Virus record (IMG/VR): IMGVR_UViG_3300037248_000070
Coordinates: 1 to 39,816 of that record
Strand: one strand, 5' to 3'
Length of the DNA: 39,816 bases
Source: a virus
The notes beneath the pieces were generated by a model. That model made no database searches and was not told the origin of the DNA. It saw only the letters and a program-made list of their open reading frames with translations. Shown one piece after another: positions 1-5,534 of this stretch (position 1 is the first letter of the stretch; each line of letters opens with the position of its first letter). A program made the position numbers and the translations under genes.

Positions 1-79
1 CTCAGGTTGGCCTCGCTCAGGTTGGCCTCGCTCAGGTTGGCCCCGCGCAGGTTGGCCTCGCTCAGGTCGGCCGCGCTCA
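1..79. repeat. 79-bp terminal direct repeat (left copy)
   Basis: Bases 1-79 are identical, base for base, to 39738-39816. Both lie inside the 15-bp repeats of the pentapeptide gene, but the order of repeat variants also matches. Counting them once makes the gene 774 nt (258 codons) across the join. Simple end-to-end joining would give 853 nt and break the frame. I infer an assembly overlap of a circular or circularly permuted genome; a real short terminal repeat is less likely. Confidence 0.85.
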
Positions 80-179
80 GGTCGGCCGCGCTCAGGTCGG
101 CCCCGCGCAGGTTGGCCTCGCTCAGGTTGGCCTCGCTCAGGTTGGCCTCGCTCAGGTTGGCCTCGCTCAGGTTGGCCCC
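1..179. repeat. Tandem 15-bp repeats encoding pentapeptides (left segment)
   Basis: About twelve copies of a 15-bp unit (consensus on the given strand CTCAGGTTGGCCTCG, with CCCGCG and TCGGCCGCG variants) run without interruption. The unit equals five codons, so copy-number change keeps the frame. The array resumes at 39602. Near-identity at DNA level, beyond what the protein needs, suggests recent expansion or homogenisation. Confidence 0.95.
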
Positions 180-305
180 GATCTCGATCGCCTTCCGCAC
201 GGCGAATCCGAGTTGCAGACCATAACTAGCGGACTCCAGATCGGCGGTCAGCTCACAGCTGAACTGAATCTCGCCACTCCAACGGTTACGGATATGGAAT
301 TGCAC
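1..305 (-). CDS. Pentapeptide-repeat protein, N-terminal part (continues at 39737 across the circular join)
   Basis: Start is GTG at 305, with a strong Shine-Dalgarno (GGAGGAGG) a few bases upstream. The product begins with about 42 non-repetitive residues, then enters A(N/D)Lxx pentapeptides ([15 protein letters not shown]). With the 3' part at 39269-39737 it makes 257 aa: head, 21 pentapeptides, and a 110-residue C-terminal domain. Pentapeptide repeats fold as a right-handed quadrilateral beta-helix, some of which mimic DNA; the function here is unknown. It is in the leftward operon, and its stop overlaps the next gene as TGATG. The family of phage proteins with this tail is common, but no biochemical role is known to me. 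Confidence 0.85.
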   Translation of the reverse strand, partial: MQFHIRNRWSGEIQFSCELTADLESASYGLQLGFAVRKAIEIGANLSEANLSEANLSEANLSEANLRGADLSAADLSAADLSEANLRGANLSEANLSEANL

Positions 306-405
306 TTTTGAACCTCCTCCAAATTAACAACTGAATCGAAGTAAGCTTCATCGAAGGCCGAATCGAGAAATGATTGCTCGTGCTGCGCGGTCCATTCGCC
401 AGTGT

Positions 406-687
406 TCACGTGGACTCCTTGCACGATCGGATATGGCGACCATCGGCGACTTGCAGGCCGATATCGCGCTCAAACACGTGTTGGTGCCAGGCCTTTGGAT
501 CGGACGCGCCCGACTGCAGGTACTGCTTGTGCAGAAATCCGCCGCACATGTCGATCCATTGCGAATAGGTCAGCAGGTTGACTTTGGCGGCGGTAAGAAG
601 CTTCTCGCGGAACTTTGCCGCGACTACCGCAGACCCGGCGCGGGTTCGCGGCATGGCTTTCTGTGGTTTGGGTTGGCTGGAGCGCAT
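406..687 (-). CDS. Hypothetical protein, 93 aa
   Basis: I do not recognise this protein. It has a basic N-terminus (RSSQPKPQKAMPRTRAGS) and a mixed, probably helical body with one CGG motif (residues 48-50). The ATG lies 4 nt after the stop of the upstream gene, and GAGTGAAG upstream is a weak ribosome site. Collinear placement in the leftward operon supports it as real. An internal ATG at residue 12 is a possible alternative start. Confidence 0.6.
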   Translation of the reverse strand: MRSSQPKPQKAMPRTRAGSAVVAAKFREKLLTAAKVNLLTYSQWIDMCGGFLHKQYLQSGASDPKAWHQHVFERDIGLQVADGRHIRSCKEST

Positions 688-691
688 GACT

Positions 692-1225
692 TCACTCGCA
701 GAACGAGTGGTGGCACCAGGGGCACGAGGTGATCAGAGCCCGGCCGGAATCCTCCTGAGCTCTCTCGTGCGCATAGATGTCACGCCGGCAGGAGTAACAG
801 TTGGCCAGCGGCGCGAAGTGCGGGTAAGGGCTGTAGCAGATCAAACCGCTAGTCTCGCGCGGGTCCATAGAGCCTCTATCTGCTACCGAGCGCAGAAAAT
901 CGGCGTCCGGCTTTGCCATCATCGCAGGCCAGTGCCCGAGCACAGGACGGCTTTCGATGATGTTGGCGATCTGGCGCAGGTGGTCGGCACGCTCCTGCGG
1001 ATGACGCGATAACGTCTCGTCAGCAGTTACTTCACTCACCGCGTTCGCGGCAGCCCACATCATCGCGAAGGCACGCTCGAAGCCAGCGCGGAAGATGCTC
1101 TCTAACGCGTGAGTGCGCAGTATCTGCGGGCGCGCAATGAAGTAGGCATCCATCGCGGTATTTCTGGCAGCCTCCATCTCCGCGTAGTAGCGTTCGGTCG
1201 AATCGACCCGCTCATTTGAGGTCAT
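692..1225 (-). CDS. Hypothetical protein with C-terminal zinc-binding cysteines, 177 aa
   Basis: The start was chosen at the ATG that overlaps the upstream stop as ATGA, with AGAGGGA before it; the reading frame is open further upstream. The N-terminal two thirds are helical and rich in Ala, Arg and Glu. The last 45 residues hold CYSC and CPWCHHSFC, arranged like a small zinc ribbon. The role is unknown; a nucleic-acid or protein contact is plausible from the zinc site only. It is translationally coupled inside the leftward operon. Confidence 0.65.
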   Translation of the reverse strand: MTSNERVDSTERYYAEMEAARNTAMDAYFIARPQILRTHALESIFRAGFERAFAMMWAAANAVSEVTADETLSRHPQERADHLRQIANIIESRPVLGHWPAMMAKPDADFLRSVADRGSMDPRETSGLICYSPYPHFAPLANCYSCRRDIYAHERAQEDSGRALITSCPWCHHSFCE

Positions 1226-1488
1226 GTTGCGTCCCTCTGGTCTACCAGCCGGCGGCGCATGATGTCGGCGAGCCCTTGGCCGTACATTGTCGCGCACGCT
1301 TCACCCTGGTCGTTTGCGTCCCAGGTGTACACGCCTTGTGTACCGTTGAGGCCGGCGACTGACACATGCACCTTGGGGCTCGGTGTGAGTTGACCGCTGT
1401 GACTGATGAGCACAACTGGCGGCCTGCGAAAGTGTCTCTGGCGCTCACGGAGGCGTCGAAATATGGTCTGCAGATCCTTGGACGGCAT
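1222..1488 (-). CDS. Hypothetical protein, 88 aa
   Basis: The ATG at 1488 follows the upstream stop by one base and has GGAGGG about 7 nt before it, so it is preferred over a TTG five codons upstream. The N-terminus is strongly basic (a run of Arg and Gln, residues 9-23), followed by a beta-rich core and a basic C-terminus. No family is recognised. Its stop overlaps the next start as ATGA. Confidence 0.65.
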   Translation of the reverse strand: MPSKDLQTIFRRLRERQRHFRRPPVVLISHSGQLTPSPKVHVSVAGLNGTQGVYTWDANDQGEACATMYGQGLADIMRRRLVDQRDAT

Positions 1489-1489
1489 A

Positions 1490-1738
1490 TCAAAACCCTC
1501 CAAAGTCAGGTAACGCCTCGAATTCGGCCTGAGTCATCCAGACGTCTGATGCGGTCAGGTCCGCATCGTCCCGCATCATGGCTTCAGCTTCTGGCGGATG
1601 TACGATGCAACTTGGGCCGGAGTCTCCCAGTCGAAGCCTTACGTAGCGACGTTTCGCCCGCGCCTGGTGCTTCTGTTCGGCGAGCTGTTCCGATGTCTTG
1701 TGCTCGAGCTTCGGATCGGCCAAACGCACATCACTCAC
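1490..1738 (-). CDS. Hypothetical protein, 82 aa
   Basis: Small charged protein with a Lys/Arg-rich middle (residues 20-37) and an acidic C-terminal third (DDADLTASD). The ATG overlaps the upstream stop as ATGA. No family is recognised. Position between the recombination pair and further small genes says only that it belongs to the leftward early operon. Confidence 0.6.
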   Translation of the reverse strand: MSDVRLADPKLEHKTSEQLAEQKHQARAKRRYVRLRLGDSGPSCIVHPPEAEAMMRDDADLTASDVWMTQAEFEALPDFGGF

Positions 1739-2373
1739 GACTGACTCTCCAGTGACTCACGATGCTCATGCGCGGCTGCCTCGACGTCGATCGGAACTTC
1801 GATGTTGGCCGATGCGTAGGCAGCCCAGATGGATTTCTTGGCGTCTACCAACGCCTCGATGCTAGGGGCGGCGCGTATCTTACCAATGGCATCTCCAGTA
1901 GTTGGAGGCGATGCCGGCGTAGACACCTGATTCTGCGCCGGCACTGGTCTCGGACCTTCCCGCCGTACCGCATGCATGACCATGTTGAATGGCCTCTTTC
2001 TCGGCAATGCGATCGTTACCTCGGAGTCTGCCTGGATATCGGGAGATCCCCATACTCGCACCGCTTCCTCGCCGTTCCAGGTGCCGGCGAATAACGTGAC
2101 GCGCTTACCTACCCAATCCTGAACCTTCCGGCCAAACATGTGCTTCAGGCACGTGCCGTTGATCTTGTTCAACGCCCAGCACTTCTCGGTCTCCTTGAAT
2201 GAGATGACGCCCTTGATCTTGGGTCCGGTATCGCAGGATAGCTCCTCTATCCTCACCGTCGTCATCGTCAAGGTCGGTTTTTTACCCTTAAATTCCGTGG
2301 CTTTTATGAACCTATTTGGGTAAAGCTCGTCCCAGTCCACAGGAGTTGGAAACGTCTTTGTTTGCTCAGTCAT
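1735..2373 (-). CDS. Putative DNA-binding partner of the phage exonuclease, 212 aa
   Basis: The second ATG (2373) is chosen because GGAGG lies 7 nt before it; the first ATG (2379) is only 2 nt from that site. Residues about 10-115 form a beta-rich domain with conserved-looking blocks (DELYPNRFIKA, GKKPTLTM, WVGKRVTLFAGTWNGEEAVRVWG). This pattern is seen in phage proteins encoded next to PD-(D/E)XK exonucleases. A Pro-rich linker follows, then a helical tail of about 50 residues. By position it could be an OB-fold ssDNA-binding or annealing partner; that is inference, since no annealing-protein motif is visible. It is coupled to the nuclease gene upstream. Confidence 0.6.
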   Translation of the reverse strand: MTEQTKTFPTPVDWDELYPNRFIKATEFKGKKPTLTMTTVRIEELSCDTGPKIKGVISFKETEKCWALNKINGTCLKHMFGRKVQDWVGKRVTLFAGTWNGEEAVRVWGSPDIQADSEVTIALPRKRPFNMVMHAVRREGPRPVPAQNQVSTPASPPTTGDAIGKIRAAPSIEALVDAKKSIWAAYASANIEVPIDVEAAAHEHRESLESQS

Positions 2374-2375
2374 GA

Positions 2376-3251
2376 TCATTCCTCCAGATCCAAGTCGCCA
2401 ATGTCGTAGGTTCGCGGGTAAGCATAGGTTGGAAGCGTCACATCCAGCTCGGCGCCATTCGCCACACCCGGCCACGACCCCAGCTTCTCGCACTCCACCC
2501 ACGTCTTCAGCAGCGATATGTAGTCTTCCCGTCCCTGCTGTATAACGTCCTCAGGTACGTTATACACTACTACGTCATGCGGAGGAGAGGATTCTATGAC
2601 GACTTCTTTGAGTACCGGTCTCACTCCCTTTATTTCGACGTAGCCGGCTTCGTAGAATGCCCACTGTATGTGATATGACAAGCGATGGGCCGCGGCGCCG
2701 AAAATAAATGGACGCACGTCGCGCGACGTTTTCAGGCCGATCAGATACGGTACCCCATGCAGGTGCGTGATCCAATCGACTCTACCGCGACAGGGCACCA
2801 TCCTGGCTAATCCCATCGGCGCCTCAACCCAGGTCTCCCACTGCATGGACACCTCGGGCTCGCCGGTCTGGAAGTATTTTGAGGCGATCGGATCGGCTCT
2901 CACCCGGCTCGCAATTGTCATGGCCGTTTCCAGATCATCTTCCGTGATGAACTGCTTACCGGGATTATCCAACATAAACCTGTCCCAGTACTGACCGCGG
3001 CGAGGGCACAAGCTGCCAGATTCGCCACGACGGTCCCACACCGCGAACTGACTGTAAAACCGCTCCGGCTCGAGTGTCGCCGTATGAGCCGCTACGCCCA
3101 ACCGTAATGCGTCTGTCTCTGGTAATCCCTGCTTCAGGAAGTGTTGGTAGTGCAGAGGCGATCTCTTGAGCTCCTTCAATCGGGTGATAGAGACCGCATT
3201 TATCTGGGCGTATTCCTCGTATGGGACGCGCGAGGTGATTGAGCCGTTCAT
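2376..3251 (-). CDS. PD-(D/E)XK exonuclease, RecE/DUF3799-like, with altered catalytic motif
   Basis: 291 aa from the ATG that overlaps the preceding micro-ORF stop as ATGA. The family signature is clear: NAVSITRLKELKRSPLHYQHF (residues 18-38), LRLGVAAHTATLEPERF with His56, RGRVDW with Asp159, LKTSRD with Lys174, and QWAFYEAG near 196. Such enzymes degrade one strand of dsDNA to prepare recombination substrates in the cytoplasm. Unusually, residue 172, just before LKT, is Gly (IGLKT) where the family has Asp (DLKT). GGC to GAC is a single transition. The protein may be catalytically weakened, may use another acid, or the base may be an error. The next gene is its likely DNA-binding partner. 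Confidence 0.85.
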   Translation of the reverse strand: MNGSITSRVPYEEYAQINAVSITRLKELKRSPLHYQHFLKQGLPETDALRLGVAAHTATLEPERFYSQFAVWDRRGESGSLCPRRGQYWDRFMLDNPGKQFITEDDLETAMTIASRVRADPIASKYFQTGEPEVSMQWETWVEAPMGLARMVPCRGRVDWITHLHGVPYLIGLKTSRDVRPFIFGAAAHRLSYHIQWAFYEAGYVEIKGVRPVLKEVVIESSPPHDVVVYNVPEDVIQQGREDYISLLKTWVECEKLGSWPGVANGAELDVTLPTYAYPRTYDIGDLDLEE

Positions 3252-3376
3252 GAGCATGCATCTATGAAATACTGAGCAGGCGATAGCTCTAATCGCATAT
3301 CTCCACGCATTACATAGCGATGATCGATGATAACGCAAGCCACGCCCATACCCTTGAAGTCTCTCCTCGCAATCAT
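3248..3376 (-). CDS. Micro-ORF between csrA and exonuclease, 42 aa
   Basis: This ORF fills the csrA-exonuclease gap exactly. Its ATG overlaps the csrA stop (ATGA) and its TGA overlaps the exonuclease ATG (ATGA). It begins MIARRDFKGMGVACVIIDHR and ends AQYFIDACS. No family is recognised. The two precise four-base overlaps are strong evidence for translation. The product could be functional, or serve mainly to couple translation of csrA to the nuclease, whose own ATG lacks a clear ribosome site. Confidence 0.65.
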   Translation of the reverse strand: MIARRDFKGMGVACVIIDHRYVMRGDMRLELSPAQYFIDACS

Positions 3377-3555
3377 GCCTTTCTTCCCAATTGTTTCCGC
3401 CCATCTACCTCAGCCCGATCAATCGACACCGCCAAAGGGGCATCAAATCCGAGCCGTACCTGCCCCAGGTAAGTGTTGCATACCATCACGCGCACCATAT
3501 ACTTGCCTACGCGGATGATAACCTCTTCTCCTTTGCATCTAGTTAGAATCAACAT
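3373..3555 (-). CDS. csrA: CsrA/RsmA-family carbon storage regulator homologue, 60 aa
   Basis: Starts MLILTRCKGEEVII, the hallmark CsrA N-terminus, and contains GQVRLGFDAP and AVSIDRAEV. Leu4, Arg6, Gly9 and Arg47 (equivalent to E. coli Arg44), key for RNA contact, are all present, and the length matches the family. CsrA dimers bind GGA in RNA loops, usually over ribosome sites, and repress or stabilise mRNAs. A phage copy could retune host mRNAs or time phage translation. The ATG lies 4 nt after the upstream stop. A longer in-frame extension upstream is rejected because the family start is at MLILTR. The same transcript carries a GGA-rich array upstream (3850-4131). Confidence 0.93.
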   Translation of the reverse strand: MLILTRCKGEEVIIRVGKYMVRVMVCNTYLGQVRLGFDAPLAVSIDRAEVDGRKQLGRKA

Positions 3556-3559
3556 CGGA

Positions 3560-3778
3560 TTACTCGTTGTCGCAGATCGGCTCTGAGCCGGCGCGGGGAT
3601 CCGGATACTCATCTCGCGTATACCATTCGCCGTTGCGGCTCGGCTCATCGCTGTACTTGCGGGCCAGTTCCTCGCGGCGCCACTCGGGATACTCCTTCTG
3701 CGTCGTCGTGCCCTCGCCGAAAATCTTGTCCATCGCGACACTCATTGCGAGCATCAGTTGTTCGTCGATCGAGGTCAT
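3560..3778 (-). CDS. Hypothetical acidic protein, 72 aa
   Basis: Start ATG has AGGAGA 6-7 nt before it. The sequence is hydrophilic and acidic, with an N-terminal amphipathic stretch (MTSIDEQLMLAMSVAMDKIF) followed by a charged tail rich in Glu, Arg and Asp. No family is recognised. It lies directly upstream of csrA and is probably co-transcribed. Confidence 0.6.
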   Translation of the reverse strand: MTSIDEQLMLAMSVAMDKIFGEGTTTQKEYPEWRREELARKYSDEPSRNGEWYTRDEYPDPRAGSEPICDNE

Positions 3779-3847
3779 ATGGCTCTCCTGAGTTGACTAA
3801 ACACATCGTGTAGCACCCTGGTCTGATGCTACGGCGATACATTCAGA

Positions 3848-4138
3848 TCACCCGTACCCGTACCAGTCCCCGTACCCGGACCCGTCCCCGTCCCAGTCCC
3901 CGTCCCCGGACCCGGACCCGTCCCCGTCCCAGTCCCCGTCCCCGTACCCGTACCCGTACCCGTCCCCGTCCCCGTCCCCGTACCCGTCCCCGTACCCGTC
4001 CCCGTCCCCGTACCCGTACCCGTCCCCGGACCCGTCCCCGGACCCGTCCCCGGACCCGTCCCCGGACCCGTCCCCGGACCCGGACCCGGACCCGTACCCG
4101 TCCCCGGACCCTTCCCAGTACCCGCTATTGACTAACAT
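3848..4138 (-). CDS. Gly-Asp-(Ser/Tyr) repeat protein, 96 aa
   Basis: After MLVNSGYWEG the whole product is G-D-G-S / G-D-G-Y / G-Y-G repeat, translated from a GGG-NNC hexanucleotide array, and it stops directly after the array. The ATG overlaps the end of the upstream gene by 14 nt. Such acidic Gly-Asp repeats recall calcium-binding linkers but lack the RTX nonapeptide. Similar low-complexity ORFs occur in other phage genomes, as far as I recall. All frames through the array are open, so translation is not proven; the DNA or RNA itself may be the functional object. Confidence 0.45.
   Translation of the reverse strand: MLVNSGYWEGSGDGYGSGSGSGDGSGDGSGDGSGDGSGDGYGYGDGDGYGDGYGDGDGDGYGYGYGDGDWDGDGSGSGDGDWDGDGSGYGDWYGYG
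3850..4131. repeat. Hexanucleotide tandem array (CCCGTC/CCCGTA/CCCGGA)
   Basis: About 280 bp made of CCCGTC, CCCGTA, CCCGGA and a few CCCAGT units. On the minus (transcribed) strand this reads GGG and GGGG runs every three bases, with about 22 GGA triplets mostly 6 or 12 nt apart. It is expected to be prone to slippage and to G-quadruplex formation in the leftward transcript. It lies between the first gene of the leftward operon and csrA. Confidence 0.95.
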
Positions 4139-4430
4139 CTTCGCGCGCCGATCTGATTGACTCCGCGGCCTCGTCAGTGCACAACACAAACTCGCAGGTC
4201 TCTGTCAGGTGCCGGAGTGACACAACACAGGACACCTTTGATGATCCGTCCAAACCGGCAACAGAAACGCCATCGAGGAATTTCTTTCCACCAGCAGGCT
4301 TCCAGTACCATAGACGGCGAGAATCCTTGACGATCGCCTCCCGGTCATCGTTGTCAACTAAAACTCCAGCGTGCACGCCAGCGTCCCGGCAGCGGACAAT
4401 GACGTACTTTCCAATAAGAGGTGACTTCAT
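4125..4430 (-). CDS. DUF6948-like phage protein, 101 aa
   Basis: First gene of the leftward operon. It begins MKSPLIGKYVIVRCRDAGVH and has the block KDSRRLWYWKPAGG (about residues 34-47), then a C-terminal half ending in CTDEAAESI. This matches a common small phage family that I recall as DUF6948, whose function is unknown. GAGG lies 9 nt before the ATG at 4430; upstream in-frame ATGs lack such a site. Transcription is expected from the promoter at 4510-4538. Confidence 0.75.
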   Translation of the reverse strand: MKSPLIGKYVIVRCRDAGVHAGVLVDNDDREAIVKDSRRLWYWKPAGGKKFLDGVSVAGLDGSSKVSCVVSLRHLTETCEFVLCTDEAAESIRSAREDVSQ

Positions 4431-4509
4431 GTTTGTTTTTCCTCGATGCTGAATGCATCCCATGGCGCCCGCGTGGGCAGGCGCTACGGCGATGGACTCA
4501 GTCAGAAGT

Positions 4510-4538
4510 ACTCTACTGCAACGTGCGTAGTTTCGCAA
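4510..4538 (-). promoter_or_regulatory. Leftward sigma70-like promoter
   Basis: On the minus strand, TTGCGA (4538-4533) and TAGAGT (4515-4510) are separated by exactly 17 bp. The promoter faces the leftward operon beginning at 4430. Its -35 box lies 17 bp from the -35 of the divergent promoter. Confidence 0.6.
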
Positions 4539-4564
4539 GCACTTTATTCGACGACTTGCGTAGT
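4524..4564. promoter_or_regulatory. Candidate operator repeats in the divergent control region
   Basis: The octamer TGCGTAGT occurs at 4524-4531 and 4557-4564, 33 bp (about three helical turns) apart. CGCAAG (4534-4539) and CTTGCG (4555-4560) form an inverted pair. One octamer lies in the leftward promoter spacer and the other covers the -35 of the rightward promoter. That is how a Cro-like product of the adjacent gene could control both. Binding is inferred. Confidence 0.5.
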
Positions 4565-4584
4565 GCGCCAGGAGCTACTACTCT
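4556..4584 (+). promoter_or_regulatory. Rightward sigma70-like promoter for a leaderless HTH gene
   Basis: TTGCGT (4556-4561), a 17-bp spacer and TACTCT (4579-4584) place the transcription start at or next to the ATG at 4592. There is no Shine-Dalgarno at usual spacing. The mRNA is therefore probably leaderless, as for lambda cI from its maintenance promoter. Confidence 0.55.
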
Positions 4585-4591
4585 TATCGAC

Positions 4592-4825
4592 ATGAAGAAT
4601 CTCGAAAAAGTCCTGGCGACATACTCTCTACGCCGGCAGAAGCTATCTCAGAGTGAGATCGCGCGCGAGAGCGGCGCGTCTATCTCGATCGTCAATGATG
4701 TCGAGAGTGGGCGCCGTCGGCCGTGTGGACAGCTACTCAGATGGCTGGGATGGGAGCGTGGCTATATACGAGTACGCAATTCTGCGTATGATAGCCAGGC
4801 GGACATCGACTCCGCGGGCGCCTGA
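4592..4825 (+). CDS. Cro/C1-type HTH transcriptional regulator, 77 aa
   Basis: Residues about 5-50 form an XRE/Cro-like helix-turn-helix: LRRQKLSQSEIARESGASIS is helices 1-3, followed by IVNDVESGRR. The size suits a Cro-like or antirepressor-type regulator without a cleavage domain. The gene sits beside the divergent promoters and octamer repeats it probably binds. The ATG at 4592 fits a leaderless transcript; the longer upstream frame would cross the promoter and is rejected. A rho-independent terminator follows. No CI-like partner or integrase was found, so it is not evidence of lysogeny by itself. Confidence 0.8.
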   Translation: MKNLEKVLATYSLRRQKLSQSEIARESGASISIVNDVESGRRRPCGQLLRWLGWERGYIRVRNSAYDSQADIDSAGA

Positions 4826-4858
4826 CTCCCCAACTTCCCTTGGCAAGGCGCTAACCTT

Positions 4859-4902
4859 AGGCCGGCTGTGAGTTTTGACGTTCGATCCCAGCCGGCCTTT
4901 TT
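4859..4902 (+). terminator. Rho-independent terminator after the HTH gene
   Basis: A perfect 10-bp stem, AGGCCGGCTG (4859-4868) with CAGCCGGCCT (4889-4898), encloses a 20-nt loop and is followed by TTTTT. It would isolate the regulator transcript from the replication operon. Confidence 0.8.
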
Positions 4903-5089
4903 ACTTCCGCGCGACCCGCGCACCGATCCTCAACCTCACGATCGCATCCTGGTCGGCGGCATGATCCGTCGCGTCCTTAGGGTCGAGCGCGGACATGTCA
5001 TGTGGATCAGCGAGAACAATGGGCGGTGCCGGCGGACCGAGCTCGTCAGCTGGCAGCGGTGGGCGCGCGAGGGGCGAGGACTGAGGTAG
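4868..5089 (+). CDS. Possible small hypothetical protein, 73 aa or shorter
   Basis: The frame opens with GTG at 4868, inside the stem of the terminator, so that start is doubtful. The part from HDRILVGGMIRRVLRVERGH (about residues 24-43) onwards looks protein-like, and an ATG at residue 32 would give 42 aa. No strong ribosome site precedes either start. It may be a small gene or chance; no family is recognised. Confidence 0.35.
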   Translation: MSFDVRSQPAFLLPRDPRTDPQPHDRILVGGMIRRVLRVERGHVMWISENNGRCRRTELVSWQRWAREGRGLR

Positions 5090-5199
5090 GGATAGCCCTT
5101 CAGCGTCACGCCGTTACGCATCTTGTCGCCGCCCCGCGCCATGGTGTAAACCCTTCAGACCGAATCGATAAAAATTGCTTAGTACAAGTCTCGTACCTA

Positions 5200-5226
5200 T
5201 TGCTACGGCTAACCTTCGGATATAAT
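5200..5226 (+). promoter_or_regulatory. Promoter of the rightward replication operon
   Basis: A consensus TATAAT at 5221-5226 has TTGCTA at 5200-5205 (15-bp spacing) or ATTGCT (16 bp) before it, 42 bp ahead of the first gene. Just upstream, GTAC-N8-GTAC (within 5182-5196) is a possible operator. Confidence 0.6.
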
Positions 5227-5267
5227 GTGTCAGCCAGAGTAAGCCAGGATATAAGAGTGCGACGACT

Positions 5268-5534
5268 ATGCTGCATGCAGGCGGTCTAAAGAAGAAGACC
5301 TGGAAGGTCCTCGAATGGGACAAGATCCCAGATAATTCAATAGGTTTGATATGTCCCGAGTGTGGGACAGAAGCAGAGATGCCTACTCACGGCAGATCTC
5401 CACCGATCATTGCCGCGATCGGCCTACGATTGATCCTCGATCACGGGAATCCACCCGACTCCTTCCTGCCGGCAGCCGTCATGTGCCGTTATTGCCGTAT
5501 GATTTTCGTCTCAAAAAGTGATGGTAATCAATAA
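5268..5534 (+). CDS. Hypothetical zinc-binding protein, 88 aa
   Basis: First gene of the replication operon. CPEC (residues 29-32) and CRYC (72-75) form a probable four-cysteine zinc site flanking a hydrophobic helix (PPIIAAIGLRLILDH). The stop overlaps the next ATG by one base (TAATG), coupling it to the initiator gene. Function is unknown; small zinc proteins next to phage replication genes often contact DNA or RNA polymerase, but nothing here proves that. Confidence 0.7.
   Translation: MLHAGGLKKKTWKVLEWDKIPDNSIGLICPECGTEAEMPTHGRSPPIIAAIGLRLILDHGNPPDSFLPAAVMCRYCRMIFVSKSDGNQ

Noticed and set aside
1-179. CRISPR array
   Set aside because: The 15-bp units are contiguous without spacers and encode a pentapeptide protein.
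3826-4131. Plus-strand Arg-Pro-Thr repeat ORF over the hexanucleotide array
   Set aside because: Every frame of the array is open; it runs against the operon and has no ribosome site. It is a shadow of the repeat.
4936-5142. Antisense ORF over the doubtful 73-aa gene
   Set aside because: Basic, low-complexity translation and no promoter or ribosome site.
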